This document shows, one piece after another, positions 19,070-29,500 of a DNA stretch of 37,765 nt (position 1 is its first letter; each line of letters begins with the position of its first letter). The stretch is from Fragilaria crotonensis (Eukaryota; Bacillariophyta; Fragilariophyceae; Fragilariales; Fragilariaceae), in NCBI GenBank assembly GCA_022925895.1, contig JAKSYS010000612.1, positions 1 through 37,765 of the forward strand, given 5' to 3'. A model generated the notes under the pieces. It did not search any database, was not told the origin of the DNA, and was given only the letters and a program-made list of their open reading frames with translations. The translations under genes were made by a program, and so were the position numbers.

Positions 19070-20239
19070 CTACTTCGTTGTTGTGCAGGGAATGTTGCCC
19101 TTACCAGTATTACCCTTCCAAACATTGGATCCGCATTTGGCAGACATGTCTTTCAACCCGATCAAGGCACTATCGGATACGCGGTTGTTGATGAAGCGAT
19201 TGCGCTTGGAATCCTTCTTGGCTTCGATGCCTACCTTGCAATCGGTAATGGTGTTGCAGGTCAGAGTGTTAGCGCAGGATGCGAAGACGATTAGGCCCGT
19301 GCACCCACAGTTTTGGATAGTGTTGTTCTTGACAGTGCCATGATTGCTCGTTGGATAAAGAGCAATGCCGTTCTCGATGCAGTCGACAACAAGATTATTT
19401 TCAACCACCGTCTTGTTGAAGCTACGGCCGATTGCGATACCGCTGGCACTAGATCCGGATATTCGATTTCCAGCGATGCGGATTCCAGTGTGTTCGGAAA
19501 TCCAGACGGTGGCACGTGCCTGTATGGATTCTCGACCCGTAACTTCGATCGTATTGAGTGCAATGATGGACTTGCTGCCATCGACCTGAACACCATACCC
19601 ACCACAGCGACGAACTGTGTTCTTCTTGAAAGCATTTCCCACACCAAGCAGAGACACACAGTCCTCTGTTACATCACTTATTGTATTGGAAATGACCGTG
19701 TTATTGTCTCCAAGAATAGACACACCAGAAAACGAGTTGATTAAGGAGCTGCCCTCCACTTTATTGTTGTTCCCGATGACATAGATTCCATCCCCGTCGG
19801 CAATGACATTGCGGAGAATACAATTGTCTCCTCTGATCTTGAAACACGTGCTTAATGTCTCCTTGGCAATGATATTCTCAATGCGAGCACCTTCAGCCGG
19901 AGCAACATAGTGGTCAGTCACACCATACCCGCAACCCTTGACAATGCCATTCTTAATCGTGGCACCTTTGCTACCAATAGCAATGCAGGCGGTGGTGTAA
20001 GATCTAGACACACTCGTGTCAGAACACTTCACTGTGCGCCCGTTGAGATCGAGGGTGGCTGGTCCCTTGACAAGTAAGAGATGGAGAAAGTTTTTGGAAC
20101 AATCGCAGCTAAGATCAGCGGTGAGAACTGTGTCCTTGGTGATCGTAGCTCCACAGGAAATAGCCGACGCGGATAATTGTGTTGGGTCCAACGCGAGGAT
20201 GAGACCAATGGAGGCGAGGAGACGATGCAGCGGTGCCAT
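19070..20239 (-). CDS. Secreted right-handed beta-helix (PbH1-type) protein
   Basis: Intact 389-residue frame from an ATG. Residues 1-25 form a signal peptide with a likely cleavage after SASA. A Cys-containing cap (CGATITKDTVL, then a C-D-C pair) leads into regular repeats of 20-24 residues with the N-N-x-V/I, G-I-x-I/V and N-x-I/V pattern from about residue 95 to 365, typical of the NosD/pectate-lyase-like beta-helix fold. The end has NVWKGNTGKGNIPC. Such folds often bind or cut polysaccharides, and diatoms encode many without known substrates; no catalytic residue set can be assigned by eye. The protein is predicted to be extracellular or in the secretory pathway. It is transcribed towards the decayed beta-helix gene at 17925-18960, with only about 110 bp between. 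Confidence 0.85.
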   Translation of the reverse strand: MAPLHRLLASIGLILALDPTQLSASAISCGATITKDTVLTADLSCDCSKNFLHLLLVKGPATLDLNGRTVKCSDTSVSRSYTTACIAIGSKGATIKNGIVKGCGYGVTDHYVAPAEGARIENIIAKETLSTCFKIRGDNCILRNVIADGDGIYVIGNNNKVEGSSLINSFSGVSILGDNNTVISNTISDVTEDCVSLLGVGNAFKKNTVRRCGGYGVQVDGSKSIIALNTIEVTGRESIQARATVWISEHTGIRIAGNRISGSSASGIAIGRSFNKTVVENNLVVDCIENGIALYPTSNHGTVKNNTIQNCGCTGLIVFASCANTLTCNTITDCKVGIEAKKDSKRNRFINNRVSDSALIGLKDMSAKCGSNVWKGNTGKGNIPCTTTK

Positions 20240-20470
20240 GATCTTAGGCCGATAGTCCGATAGTGCAAGGTACGTTGCGTGAGAGGTACTACTACCTAGT
20301 TTGGTGAGAACAAATTTATGAGAGGTTTGGTACAGTATTGTACTTGGTAAACATCGGCAGCAACAGCGAGTTTTTCGCTGAGGGGAATCATCGACCGGTA
20401 TTCACGTGTATTCACGTTTATTCACGTGTCTTCATATATTCGGTGTATATCCTACTATATCCTACTATAT

Positions 20471-20612
20471 TATAAATTAATTGTGTGCGTGAGTGCGTGC
20501 GTCCGTCTGTTACGGAGTATGACCACTCTGGGGTACTGGATGAAATGAATACTGTCTGAATTTTTTCACTTCGCCAGGGTTGAGTACTGAAAGTAAACAG
20601 TAACAGTAAAAG
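20471..20612. repeat. Direct repeat of about 142 bp, copy 1
   Basis: Starts TTATAAATTAATTGTG and is nearly identical to 20701-20845, apart from a few substitutions and a 7-8 bp insertion in the second copy. The copies are spaced 230 bp apart. Confidence 0.9.
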
Positions 20613-20673
20613 TAGTGGTACGGAGTACGACCAGGTTGGGGGTACTGTACGTCCAGTTTCCTGTAGTAGACAC

Positions 20674-20700
20674 TCCGATCAAATGTGAGGTACCCACTAG
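20674..20700 (+). repeat. Probable Helitron 3' terminus (solo or non-autonomous)
   Basis: The last 27 bases agree with 26473-26499 at 23 positions and end in ACCCACTAG followed by T, fitting the CTRR|T rule of Helitrons. It belongs to the 88-bp segment that separates the two 142-bp direct repeats. Confidence 0.5.
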
Positions 20701-20845
20701 TTATAAATTAATTGTGTGCGTGTGTGCGTGCGTCTGTCTGTTACGGAGTATGACCACTCTGGGGTACTGGATCAAATGAATACTGTCTGAATTTTTTCAC
20801 TACGGAGCTTCGCCAGGGTTGAGTACTGAAAGTAACAGTAACCAA
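20701..20845. repeat. Direct repeat of about 142 bp, copy 2
   Basis: Begins exactly after the CTAG at 20697-20700. It carries an extra ACGGAGC-type insertion relative to copy 1. Confidence 0.9.
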
Positions 20846-21134
20846 GAAGCTTCGCCAGTATTGGTGCTTGGCCCCCCCATGAACGCAAATTTTTTGATTA
20901 CAAAAGCCATCCCTTACTCAAATAACGTTTTATTAACGGTGGGTGTTTTGGTTTTTTGAAAAATAACGCTTAATTAACGGCGGGTTGCGTCGTGAAGTTG
21001 TATTATTGGTGGTCATTGCACAGTACTGTACGCTGGCTGTACTGTAGTCCCTGTTACGACTCTACATTGTACTCCAGTACCTCATACACTCACTCACTAT
21101 AAGATGTACTCCGAGTACTGTACAGTATGGTACT

Positions 21135-21242
21135 GTACGCTGTACTGTAGACTCCAGTACCTCATACACCTACAGTAATTGTACCGCTGTACGCTGTACT
21201 GTAGACTCCAGTACCTCATACACCTACAGTAATTGTACCGCT
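21135..21242. repeat. 54-bp tandem duplication
   Basis: Two adjacent, essentially identical 54-bp units starting GTACGCTGTACTGTAGACTC, at 21135 and 21189. A diverged third version lies near 21028-21095. Confidence 0.9.
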
Positions 21243-21289
21243 CACATAATTCCTTGCTTCCAATTCTTTCCAATCAGCATATAACCATT

Positions 21290-23080
21290 ATGTCACACCC
21301 AAGTAAACATTCACTATCAACAAAGCCAGCTGCCATTGCAGCAAGGAAAAGGCGTGCCAAACTTCGCAACCTGTCCCAAGAAGAAGGTGGTGACCCTGTA
21401 GCTGCCACACAGATGGCCGCCATCACCACCAGGAACCGTGAGCAGAAGAGACAAACACGTCTGGAGCACCTCCAGAGATCTCAAGAAGGTGACCCTGTTG
21501 CTGTCACACAGATGGCCACCATCACCACCAGGAACCGTGAGCAGAAGAGACAAACACGTCTGGAGCGCCTCCAGAGATCTCAAGAAGGTGACCCTGTTGC
21601 TGTCACACAGATGGCTGCCATCACCACTCAGCACCAAGAGAACATGAGACAAACACGTCTGGAGCGCCTCCAGAGATCTCAAGAAGGTGACCCTGTTGCT
21701 GCCACACAGATGGCTGCCATCACCACTCAGCACCAAGAGCAGATGAGACAAACACGTCTGGAGCGCCTCCAGAGATCTCAAGAAGGTGACCCTGTTGCTG
21801 CCACACAGATGGCTGCCATCACCACTCAGCACCAAGAGCACATGAGACAAACACGTCTGGAGCGCCTCCAGAGATCTCAAGAAGGTGACCCTGTAGCTGC
21901 CACACAGATGGCTGCCATCACCACTAGGAACCAAGAGCAGATGAGACAAACACGTCTGGAGCGCCTCCAGAGATCTCAAGAAGGTGACCCTGTTGCTGCC
22001 ACACAGATGGCTGCCATCACCACTCAGCACCAAGAGCACATGAGACAAACACGCCAAAGTTGCCAACGCACCAATGGCGCAGCCTATTCATCTGCTCCTG
22101 CTCCAGCACGTCATGTCCTTGGCCCATGCACAGTTGAATGTCAGGGCTGCTCTGCACTGCATTTTCCAAATGAATCAAGGTCTGAAAGGGGCTACTTTTC
22201 ATCTTGCTGTGCCAAGGGCAAGGTATCTCTCCCTCTCGATCCCACACCAAATGTGTTGATGGATCTTTTTCATGCACATGAATTGTTCATGCCACACATC
22301 CGTGCCTACAACTCTGCCTTGAGTTTTGCCTCAATAGGCGCTAATGTGGATGATGCTTTGATTGATAGGAGTTGTGGAATTTATACTTTTCGCATTCATG
22401 GCTCAATGTACCACCGGTTAGGATCATTGCTCCCAGAACCTGGACAGCATCCTGCTTTTGCACAACTCTATTTCTATGACACTAACCATGAGGTGGACAA
22501 TCGTTTACATCATTTGAATACCTTGGACAGGAATACTTTGGTTTTATTGCAGCAAATGATTCAGAATCAAAACCGGCTGTATGGATTATTCAAGCAAGCT
22601 CTTGATGAGGAAACCTTGGCCAGTAATACTGATGGTAATCATGATGTTGAATTGCCTGGCCACAATGTTGCAATGCATATCCTGGATCAACCTGAATTGG
22701 ACAACAGACGGTACAATGCACCAAGTTCCAGTGAGGTAGCTGTGATTCTTCCTGACGAAGGTTCAGGTAACCGTGATATTCAGTATTGCTTCGTGCTGGA
22801 GCAATTCAGTCAATCTCAGAGCTCCATCCCGACTATTCTCCACTGGCATATGTACTCCTTTTCCAACAGGCTCCCCAAGAGGCTGGCATCCTGGCATGAT
22901 GCAAACTGGTCCAAATGCTACGACTCCACATTTGACAAGATTAACTTGCCTCATGCATGCTGCATTTCGGCTTTTTGTACGACCTGCTGCTCAGTTCTCC
23001 AATCACCTTCACTTTGCAGGGAAGCTGTTTCACCAATACATTGTGGACTGCTATGCCCAAGTGGAACAAGGCCGTCTTAA
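21290..23080 (+). pseudogene. Helitron transposase, N-terminal part
   Basis: Frame beginning at ATG 21290 (it is open from 21233 without an earlier ATG). The first 255 residues are basic and dominated by seven 33-residue repeats. After this comes the Helitron-like N domain: a Cys-rich C-x-G-C-S-x-L-H-F-P segment, then RAYNSALSFASIGANVD, then GIYTFRIHG and the QLYFYDT region. Homology to Helitron proteins leaves this frame around 22800: the expected PLAYVLLF and then PTGSPRGWHPG blocks appear in two other frames, so at least two frameshifts lie between about 22790 and 22865. The remaining residues up to 23080 are out of frame. The repeats may form a DNA-binding or coiled-coil arm. Confidence 0.7.
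21380..22054 (+). repeat. 99-bp coding minisatellite, about seven units
   Basis: Six full units and one partial, each encoding 33 residues of the type EGDPVAATQMAAITT-x-H-Q-E plus MRQTRLERLQRSQ. Units are nearly identical in DNA (differences mainly at Q-H-Q-E-H versus R-N-R-E-Q codons), so they were recently amplified or homogenised. The 99-bp period keeps all units in frame, and the antisense strand is also open. Confidence 0.95.
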
Positions 23081-23615
23081 TTTCATCCGTCTTAATCAAC
23101 CAAGATTGCGTGCTGAACTTTATCAAGGCATTGCAGATGCTGTTGCTGGTGAGGATGTGACAAACACTCGACAGCTGGGGCGACGAATCATTCTGCCTTC
23201 ATCTCACATTGGAAGTGCAAGAAACATGCACCAGCTTTGCCAGGATGCATTGGCAATTGTGCGCCGAATGGGCAAGCCAGACCTCTTTATTACAATGACA
23301 ACCAATCCGCAGTGGCCAGAAGTTGTTGAAAACCTTCTTCCTGGCCAAACTGTAAATGACAGACCAGATTTGGTGGCACGAGTGTTCCATCTCAAATTTA
23401 CAGAGATGATGTTTGACCTCCAGAAGCGGCAAGTGCTTGGAAGGGTTGTGGCTGCTATCTACACCATCGAATTTCAGAAGCGAGGATTGCCACATGCACA
23501 TGTACTGGTCATTTTGGCAGAGAATGACAAACCGCGCACAGAATCTGACATTGACCATATTGTTTCAGCTGAGATCCCAGATGCATTGATAGATCCTGAA
23601 CTTTTGCAACTGTGA
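22860..23615 (+). pseudogene. Helitron Rep domain, first half
   Basis: From about 22862 this frame carries FPTGSPRGWHPGM, then VDCYAQVEQGRLNFIR, GRRIILPSSHIGSAR and DLFITMTTNPQWPE. It ends with FQKRGLPHAHVLVIL near 23470-23515, the HUH-type metal-binding motif of Helitron Rep (His-Ala-His here). The frame stops at 23613-23615, whereas Rep homology continues in other frames (a GPCGTK-type block and a CKDKYP block between 23630 and 23740), so further indels are present. Confidence 0.75.
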
Positions 23616-23823
23616 AGAGGTGTATGTTGCATGGGCCCTGTGGCACCAAAGTTTCCCAATCGATGGAAAAATTTGAAGTGTTGTAATAGTTCTACAAAGC
23701 CAGCAGGTGAATGCAAGGACAAGTATCCCGGCCCTTTCAAGATGAGACAACACTCAATGATGATGGATTCCTCAATATCATCGACGTGATGATGGAAGGA
23801 CTGTAACTGTTCGAGGAGCTGAG

Positions 23824-24366
23824 TTGGACAACCGCTGGGTTGTGCCATATAATTGCCATCTTACCAAGAAGTATGATTGTCATATCAATGTTGAGGTGTG
23901 CAATTCAGTGCAGGCCGTCAAGTACCTCTACAAGTATGTATACAAGGGACACGACCGTGCTGCAGTCCAGATGGGGGAAGATGTTGATGAGATCAAGCTC
24001 TATCTTGATGGACGTTATGTCTCTGCATCAGAGGCATGCTGGCGCCTCTTCAGCCTTCGTCTACATTCAGAGAAGCCCAATGTGATGCGCCTAATGTTCC
24101 ATCTTCCCAATCAGCAATCAGTGGTTTTTGAGGAAAATGAAAATGTTGCTCAAGTGCTTGCAAGAGGACCACCCTGTACACAATTGACTGCCTGGTTGGA
24201 CCTCAATCGGCATGATCAGTATGCTCGCCAGTTCCTTTATCATGACATCCCACAACACTACACATGGAAAAGTGCTGGTGTCGAGAAGTGCTGGGTACGA
24301 CGCTCCAATCACCGGCAGACATTCCCCACTGTGTCTCGCCTCTACAGTGCTTCCTTCTTCTGGTGA
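23824..24366 (+). pseudogene. Helitron Rep domain, tyrosine part
   Basis: Begins within the Rep domain: DNRWVVPYN, then HINVEVCNSVQAVKYLYKY at about 23884-23940. The latter carries the nicking tyrosines (Y-L-Y-K-Y) expected of Helitron Rep proteins. It continues with GRYVSASEACWRLF and a FHLPNQQ block linking Rep to the helicase. Homology moves to another frame near 24350 (SGERYFLRRML, up to 24589). Confidence 0.75.
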
Positions 24367-24491
24367 GAGATACTTCCTGCGAAGGATGTTGACTGTAGTG
24401 AAAGGTGCAACAAGCTTTGAAGCTCTACGAACCGTTGATGATGTACTTTGTCCAACATTTCAAGATGCCTGTCGTACATTGGGTCTTCTAG

Positions 24492-26312
24492 ATGATGATA
24501 CTGAGTGGCATCGAGCCATGCAGGAAGCCACACAGACACTCTCCCAGCAAGGCTCAGAAGACTTTTGCAATCATCCTCTTCAACTGTGATGTCTCTGACC
24601 CAAGGTCACTCTATGACTCTCACTGGGCTGCCCTGTCAGAAGACTATGCACACCGTCAACCCAGCCTTAGTGAACAACACCTGCAGGACCTCCTTGTGCG
24701 TAAACTTGATGCCCTTCTGGGGATAATGCACAGCCGTTCTGTATTCGAATGGATACCATCCCTCCGCACACTTCTGGTTGAGGAGCATGGGAGTGCCATG
24801 GACAACAATTCAGTCAACCATTTGTTAGAATTGCAGCTGTCATCATCCAACACTGATATTCAACAGCAGCTGGATCGCCTCCCTCTCCTGAATCTTGAAC
24901 AGCGTGCTATTTTTGATGCTGTACTTGCTTCTGTGAACAACAATGCTGGTACTGAAAATCAGAAAAATGTTTATTTTGTTGATGGACCTGCAGGCTCAGG
25001 TAAGACGGAGTTGTTCAGGATGATCCTTGCCAAGGTGCGCAGTGAAGGGAAGGTTGCCCTTGCAACGGCCATATCAGGCATTGCTGCCTCAAACTTTGCC
25101 CCTTTGGGCCGTACTCTGCACTATATATCCGGGCTTCCAATTCAATTATATGAAACATCCATGTGCAACCTATCAAAAGAGAAGGCAGAAGTTATGAAGG
25201 TTGCAAAGATTTTGATCATTGATGAGATCACAATGCTTAAGGGTGTTGGTCTTGATGTTCTTTCACAGTCTCTTTGTGATTTACTTGAACGTAATGATGC
25301 TCCATTTGGTGGCTTGGTTGTCGTCATGGGTGGTGACTTTCGTCAAGTGCTTCCCATACTACGCCATGCTGGAAGAGCTACCACTGTGCATTCAACTGTC
25401 CTACAATCCAAAGTCTGGCAAACATCATCTGTGAATGTAATGCAACTCTCTGAAAATATGCGATTGCGAATGGACTTACAGAACACAAATGCTAACCCAG
25501 AGTTCCAAGAAGTACTTTCCCATTTTGCATCTTTCCTGTTGAGGATCGGCGAGGATATGGAGCCTTCCCCAATAAATCTACCATCTTATATATTCCAGCC
25601 TCAGGATACAAACGAACTGGTTGAGCATGTGTTTGATGATTTTTCTTCCAATGAACCAGCCTATTGGTCTGAACGTGCTATTCTATGTCCTAAAAACAAA
25701 GATGTTCAAAGAATCAATGATATGGTAACCTCAAGGCTACCTCATGATGAACATGTGTTTCTCAGTATTGACAACATCATATCTGAGGAACCTAATGATC
25801 CTGCACATACCCTCTATCCTCCTGAATTCCTGAACTCTTTGGAGCTATCTGGCCTTCCACCACATTGCCTCACTCTGAAAAAGGCATGTTGGTCATGCTG
25901 CTCGAAACCTATCAAGCACACTCAGCAATGGCACCGCCTCATTGTTCGCCGTATCTCACGGTCTGTCCTCCAGTGTTTGATTCCTACCACTGCAGAAATT
26001 GTGGACATACCACGGATTGCTCTCCTATCACCTCAAGATGAGCTGCCATTTGTCTTCAAACGACGTCAGTTTCCAGTTCAACCAGCATATGCAATGACGA
26101 TCAACAAGAGTCAAGGTCAAACATTGCGAAGAGTTGGCATTTTCTTGCCACAAGGTGTATTTGCACATGGCCAGCTTTACGTTGCTCTCTCAAGAGTTCG
26201 TAACCCACATGATCTTTTCATATTTACTGATGGTCATCTTCTGCACAACATTGTTTATAAGGAGGTCCTGATATCAAAACTGTGCCCTCAGTATCATCAA
26301 CAGGATTTGTAA
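24492..26312 (+). pseudogene. Helitron PIF1-type helicase domain
   Basis: Open for 606 residues, but it is the C-terminal part of the Helitron protein rather than a separate gene: its first 20 residues overlap the previous frame, which carries the conserved LDDDTEWH block. Motifs: Walker A GPAGSGKT (about 24987-25010), Walker B IIDEIT (about 25216-25233), GGDFRQVLP, the motif-IV to VI region ending in YAMTINKSQGQTL (about 26090), and YVALSRVRNP. These are the SF1B helicase signatures of PIF1/RRM3 and Helitron helicases, which unwind DNA during rolling-circle transposition. The helicase part has no internal stop, unlike the Rep part, so decay of the element is fairly recent. Confidence 0.8.
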
Positions 26313-26550
26313 ACAACTTCAATACTGTGTATTTTGGCAATCTAAATTAGCAAATTTCTATGAATTTGTCACTTTTTTCCTCATCTAATTGTGTTGTAAA
26401 ACACATCATTTGCAGCACGCTTGCCACTACACACAACCGTGCACAACCCATACCGTACACGTATTCCAAAAGTCCGACCAATTGGGAGGCACCCACTAGT
26501 GTAGTATAAGTTTCACAACTCCACCAGGAGCGAATGCATACACCAGAAAT
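26313..26550. other. Helitron 3' tail and junction with the STAND ATPase gene
   Basis: Non-coding. The Helitron end is placed at 26499, and the remaining 51 bp is the 3' flank of the minus-strand ATPase gene. No polyadenylation signal for either gene is certain. Confidence 0.5.
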
Positions 26551-29500
26551 CTATTTGAACGGATCAGCTTCCTGTGGATTCAATCCCTCGGATGGAGTCA
26601 TACTCAACGAGGATCCTTCCACAAACAACCTGAAACTGGAGTCACTGTTTTGTCCAAGGGAATTCGCCGAATAGGCCATCAATTCCAACGTTTCTCCCCG
26701 ATGCAATCGGCCCACCAGCGACGTGTGCCGCTTCCTACCTGCGAACGAGGTTCCGCGGGACTCCGCTCCTGAAGCTGGGGTTAGTTCGTTGCTGGCTTGC
26801 TCTGATGATAGCAACCTCGCATGCTCCCGGATAAGCGCCAAACACTTTCTCCTCGCTCCCCAAGTCTCATACAATTCAAACGCACTGGTCATGTACATGG
26901 AAGCCCTGTCATGGTCGTGATGTTCTAGGAAGTACAAAGCAGCTCGCTCATTAGCAACCGCAGCCATATTGGAAAACCCACCCCGACGTGACGCCGATAT
27001 CGCAATATCATAAAGCTCCTTCACCCGACCAACAGGTTTCTTGTTGAGCACAGCCAGTTCCGCCGTAAGGTGCTGCAAGTAATGGTAGCAATTAACATTG
27101 CCGCCCTTGACCCAGCTCTCGATCGTTTTGAAGCGCTTCAGGGCGAGCTTGTGGTACTTTCGGCGCTTCGTGGCGCGGGCCACCAAAATGGCCCCACATC
27201 CCTCGCACCACATTAACATGGGCACGTAGTGCATGCAACCGTCCAAATCTGGAGCGCGGTCGTAGACCAATTTGTCCAAGTTCTCCCGAATGACATGACT
27301 ATCATTAAAATAGATGGCCATGATGAGTTTCCCAAACCAAAGCGATTCCACAGTCTGTTGAACTCCACAGCGCCACACGGATGCCTCAGTCATGGCAGTC
27401 CCATCCAAAGTTACGGGATGCTCCACAGTAGTAGACATGAGGTTGATTACAGATTGGTGATACACATTCAACAGATCCAAGGTTATTTGCATGTTGTAAG
27501 CCTTCATCTCATTGCCGAATGATTCCATGTCTCGTAGCAGATTCTTCAAGGGCAATCCCACGAAGTAAAAAATCGAGAGGTAGAAATGGCAACAATAAAA
27601 TCCGTACACCGTATCTCCAACCTCAAAGCCAGACTTGTAGCCACGAAGCAGTGGCTCGAGACTTTGGTGAAGGGGCTTCTTGAGGTGGTCCAATCCTCCG
27701 TAGTAATTCATGAAAGTACGAGGAATGCCTGATTTTGATTTCTCCGCCAATTTCAAGCAAATTTGGCCGATTTTGTAACCAACGTCGAAGTCTCCGATCC
27801 ATGCAAGAAGGAAAGCATAACAAACCAGGATAGATCCGGCTTCGTCGGTGAAGCCATAAATCAAGATCAACCTGGTATTGACCAAGGCTAGAGTTGCCAT
27901 TATATCACTCATTCGAGCTTGAAACGCATATGTGACAATCGTGTTGATAATCCTCACCGCAGCGATCTTGGATGGATCATTTGCGAGTGGAAAGTTCAAT
28001 AGGTCTTCCTCCGTTTTGCCTTTCATCGCCTTCTTCGCCTTAATCAACGCCATGATCACTGTCAACTTGTTGAACTTTCTTGGAAGCTTCACCCCAAGCT
28101 CTTTCACAAATGTAAGCCCTTCTTGAACGGAAGTGGTCACCTTGCCTTCCGCGCCATACGCATCTACGCATACTTGAAAAACTGGGATCTTGTCTTTAGT
28201 AGTCCGCGCGTTCTGCAGTACCTCACCGATAGCGGAGTAGCATTCGGTGAAATGGCCCAGGCATAGATCCGTCCTGGCTTTATAGGTTAACAGCTCCAAG
28301 CGAACCTCGTATTGAGACCACCCAATGCCCTCCATTACTTGCAACCCATGAGAGAGGTAATTCGCAGTTGGTCGAAAGGCGGATGAGCTCATGGCTGCTT
28401 TGGCGCTCGCCAGGTTGAGCTTCGCAATCGCAGTCATCTCATCGACATCCTCGAGTAGATGGAGACATCGGTTCAGCTGAGTTGCCGCGAGGAAGGACAA
28501 CCAGTCTTCCTTAGGCGCCATCTGTTTCCATACTGACATGAGGGCACGTCCGATTTTCAAATGCACTTTATCGGCGCTGGCAATCTCCGTAACGAGAGTG
28601 TAGAAGGCTTGATGAATCTTGTCGTGGGCGAACCGGTAGACAGAAGAGCCACGTTGTCGATCTACTACTCCTTCCTGTGAAGCCACTTCGAGGGCATTCA
28701 TCAATCTATCTCTACCCATAATTTCTCTTGTTTTCGGCGGTCGAATCGTGACCAGTAACGACTCTACGACCAATGCGTCAAACTTTGCGCCGAGACACGA
28801 ACCAATGATGAGGGAAAAGCGTGTATCGACCGGAAGCGTACTGATCTTTAACAAATATGTGTCGACAATGTTGTCCCCAATGTCTGTATCGGACTGAATC
28901 GTCTCAATGTCCCACTCCCAACAGAATTTGGACATTGAGTGTTTGATCAATTTCTGTTTTTCGATCGCTTTCAGAATTTGGACTGCGAAATGTGGATTAC
29001 CAGCGCTCTTTGCATGGACAATTGTGGCGAGCGATTCCGTTTTGGCCTTGCTCATGCGGAGAAGCGTGGCAACCAGCTCATTAACTTGACTTACACTGAA
29101 ATCGTGTAAGGAAATGCTGCGAAAGCGAGATTGCTGCGAGAGCAAAGCCAAATGCTCGCCAGTCACAGGACACGTCTCGATTGCTCGATAAGCCCCAATG
29201 AGCAATAAATGTGGAAGTGTCTGGTCCAGCGCGATGTCTCGTATCAGATCCCAGCTCTCTTGATCTGCCCAATGAATATCATCGATACACATGATAACAG
29301 TTTTTCCTGTCACCACCGCCGAGCGAAGGAGGGCACGAAAGGAATGCTTCATTCGATTGAATGCAACAGTCTCGTTGTAGGAACGTTCCACTAGTTCCAT
29401 GGTCGATCCTAGTATCCTTTCTACTTGTGGGATGGCGCATCGGAGAATTGCATCTTCCGGTCCCAGCGAATCCGACAATTCTTCTCTGATGATATGCAGA

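Larger units (their letters stand above)
20240..21289. other. Repeat-rich spacer between the beta-helix gene and the Helitron
   Basis: No gene. It holds CACGT-type repeats near 20400-20435, a tandem 230-bp unit, a probable Helitron 3' terminus, an approximately 42-bp repeat near 20919-20985 (AATAACG...ATTAACGG), and a 54-bp tandem pair before the Helitron coding region. The 5' end of the Helitron probably lies in here but could not be fixed. Confidence 0.6.
21290..26499 (+). mobile_element. Helitron (RepHel), frameshifted
   Basis: The plus strand carries, in order, a repeat-rich N-terminus, a Helitron-like N domain, a Rep domain with an H-A-H motif and a double-tyrosine helix, and a PIF1-type helicase: the classical rolling-circle Helitron order. 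The probable 3' end is the CTAG at 26496-26499, followed by T, and is supported by a second copy of the same terminus at 20674-20700. A TGGG/CCCA mini-hairpin lies next to it, but its spacing is not canonical. The coordinates give the coding start to the 3' end; the true 5' end (TC after A) lies upstream and was not identified. Confidence 0.75.

Noticed and set aside
19313-19744. Plus-strand frames over the beta-helix gene
   Set aside because: Shadows of the intact minus-strand gene with its signal peptide and regular repeats.
21317-22066. Minus-strand 249-residue frame with repeated LLVLSGDGSHLCGS
   Set aside because: It is the antisense reading of the 99-bp coding minisatellite of the Helitron; open only because of the repeat period.
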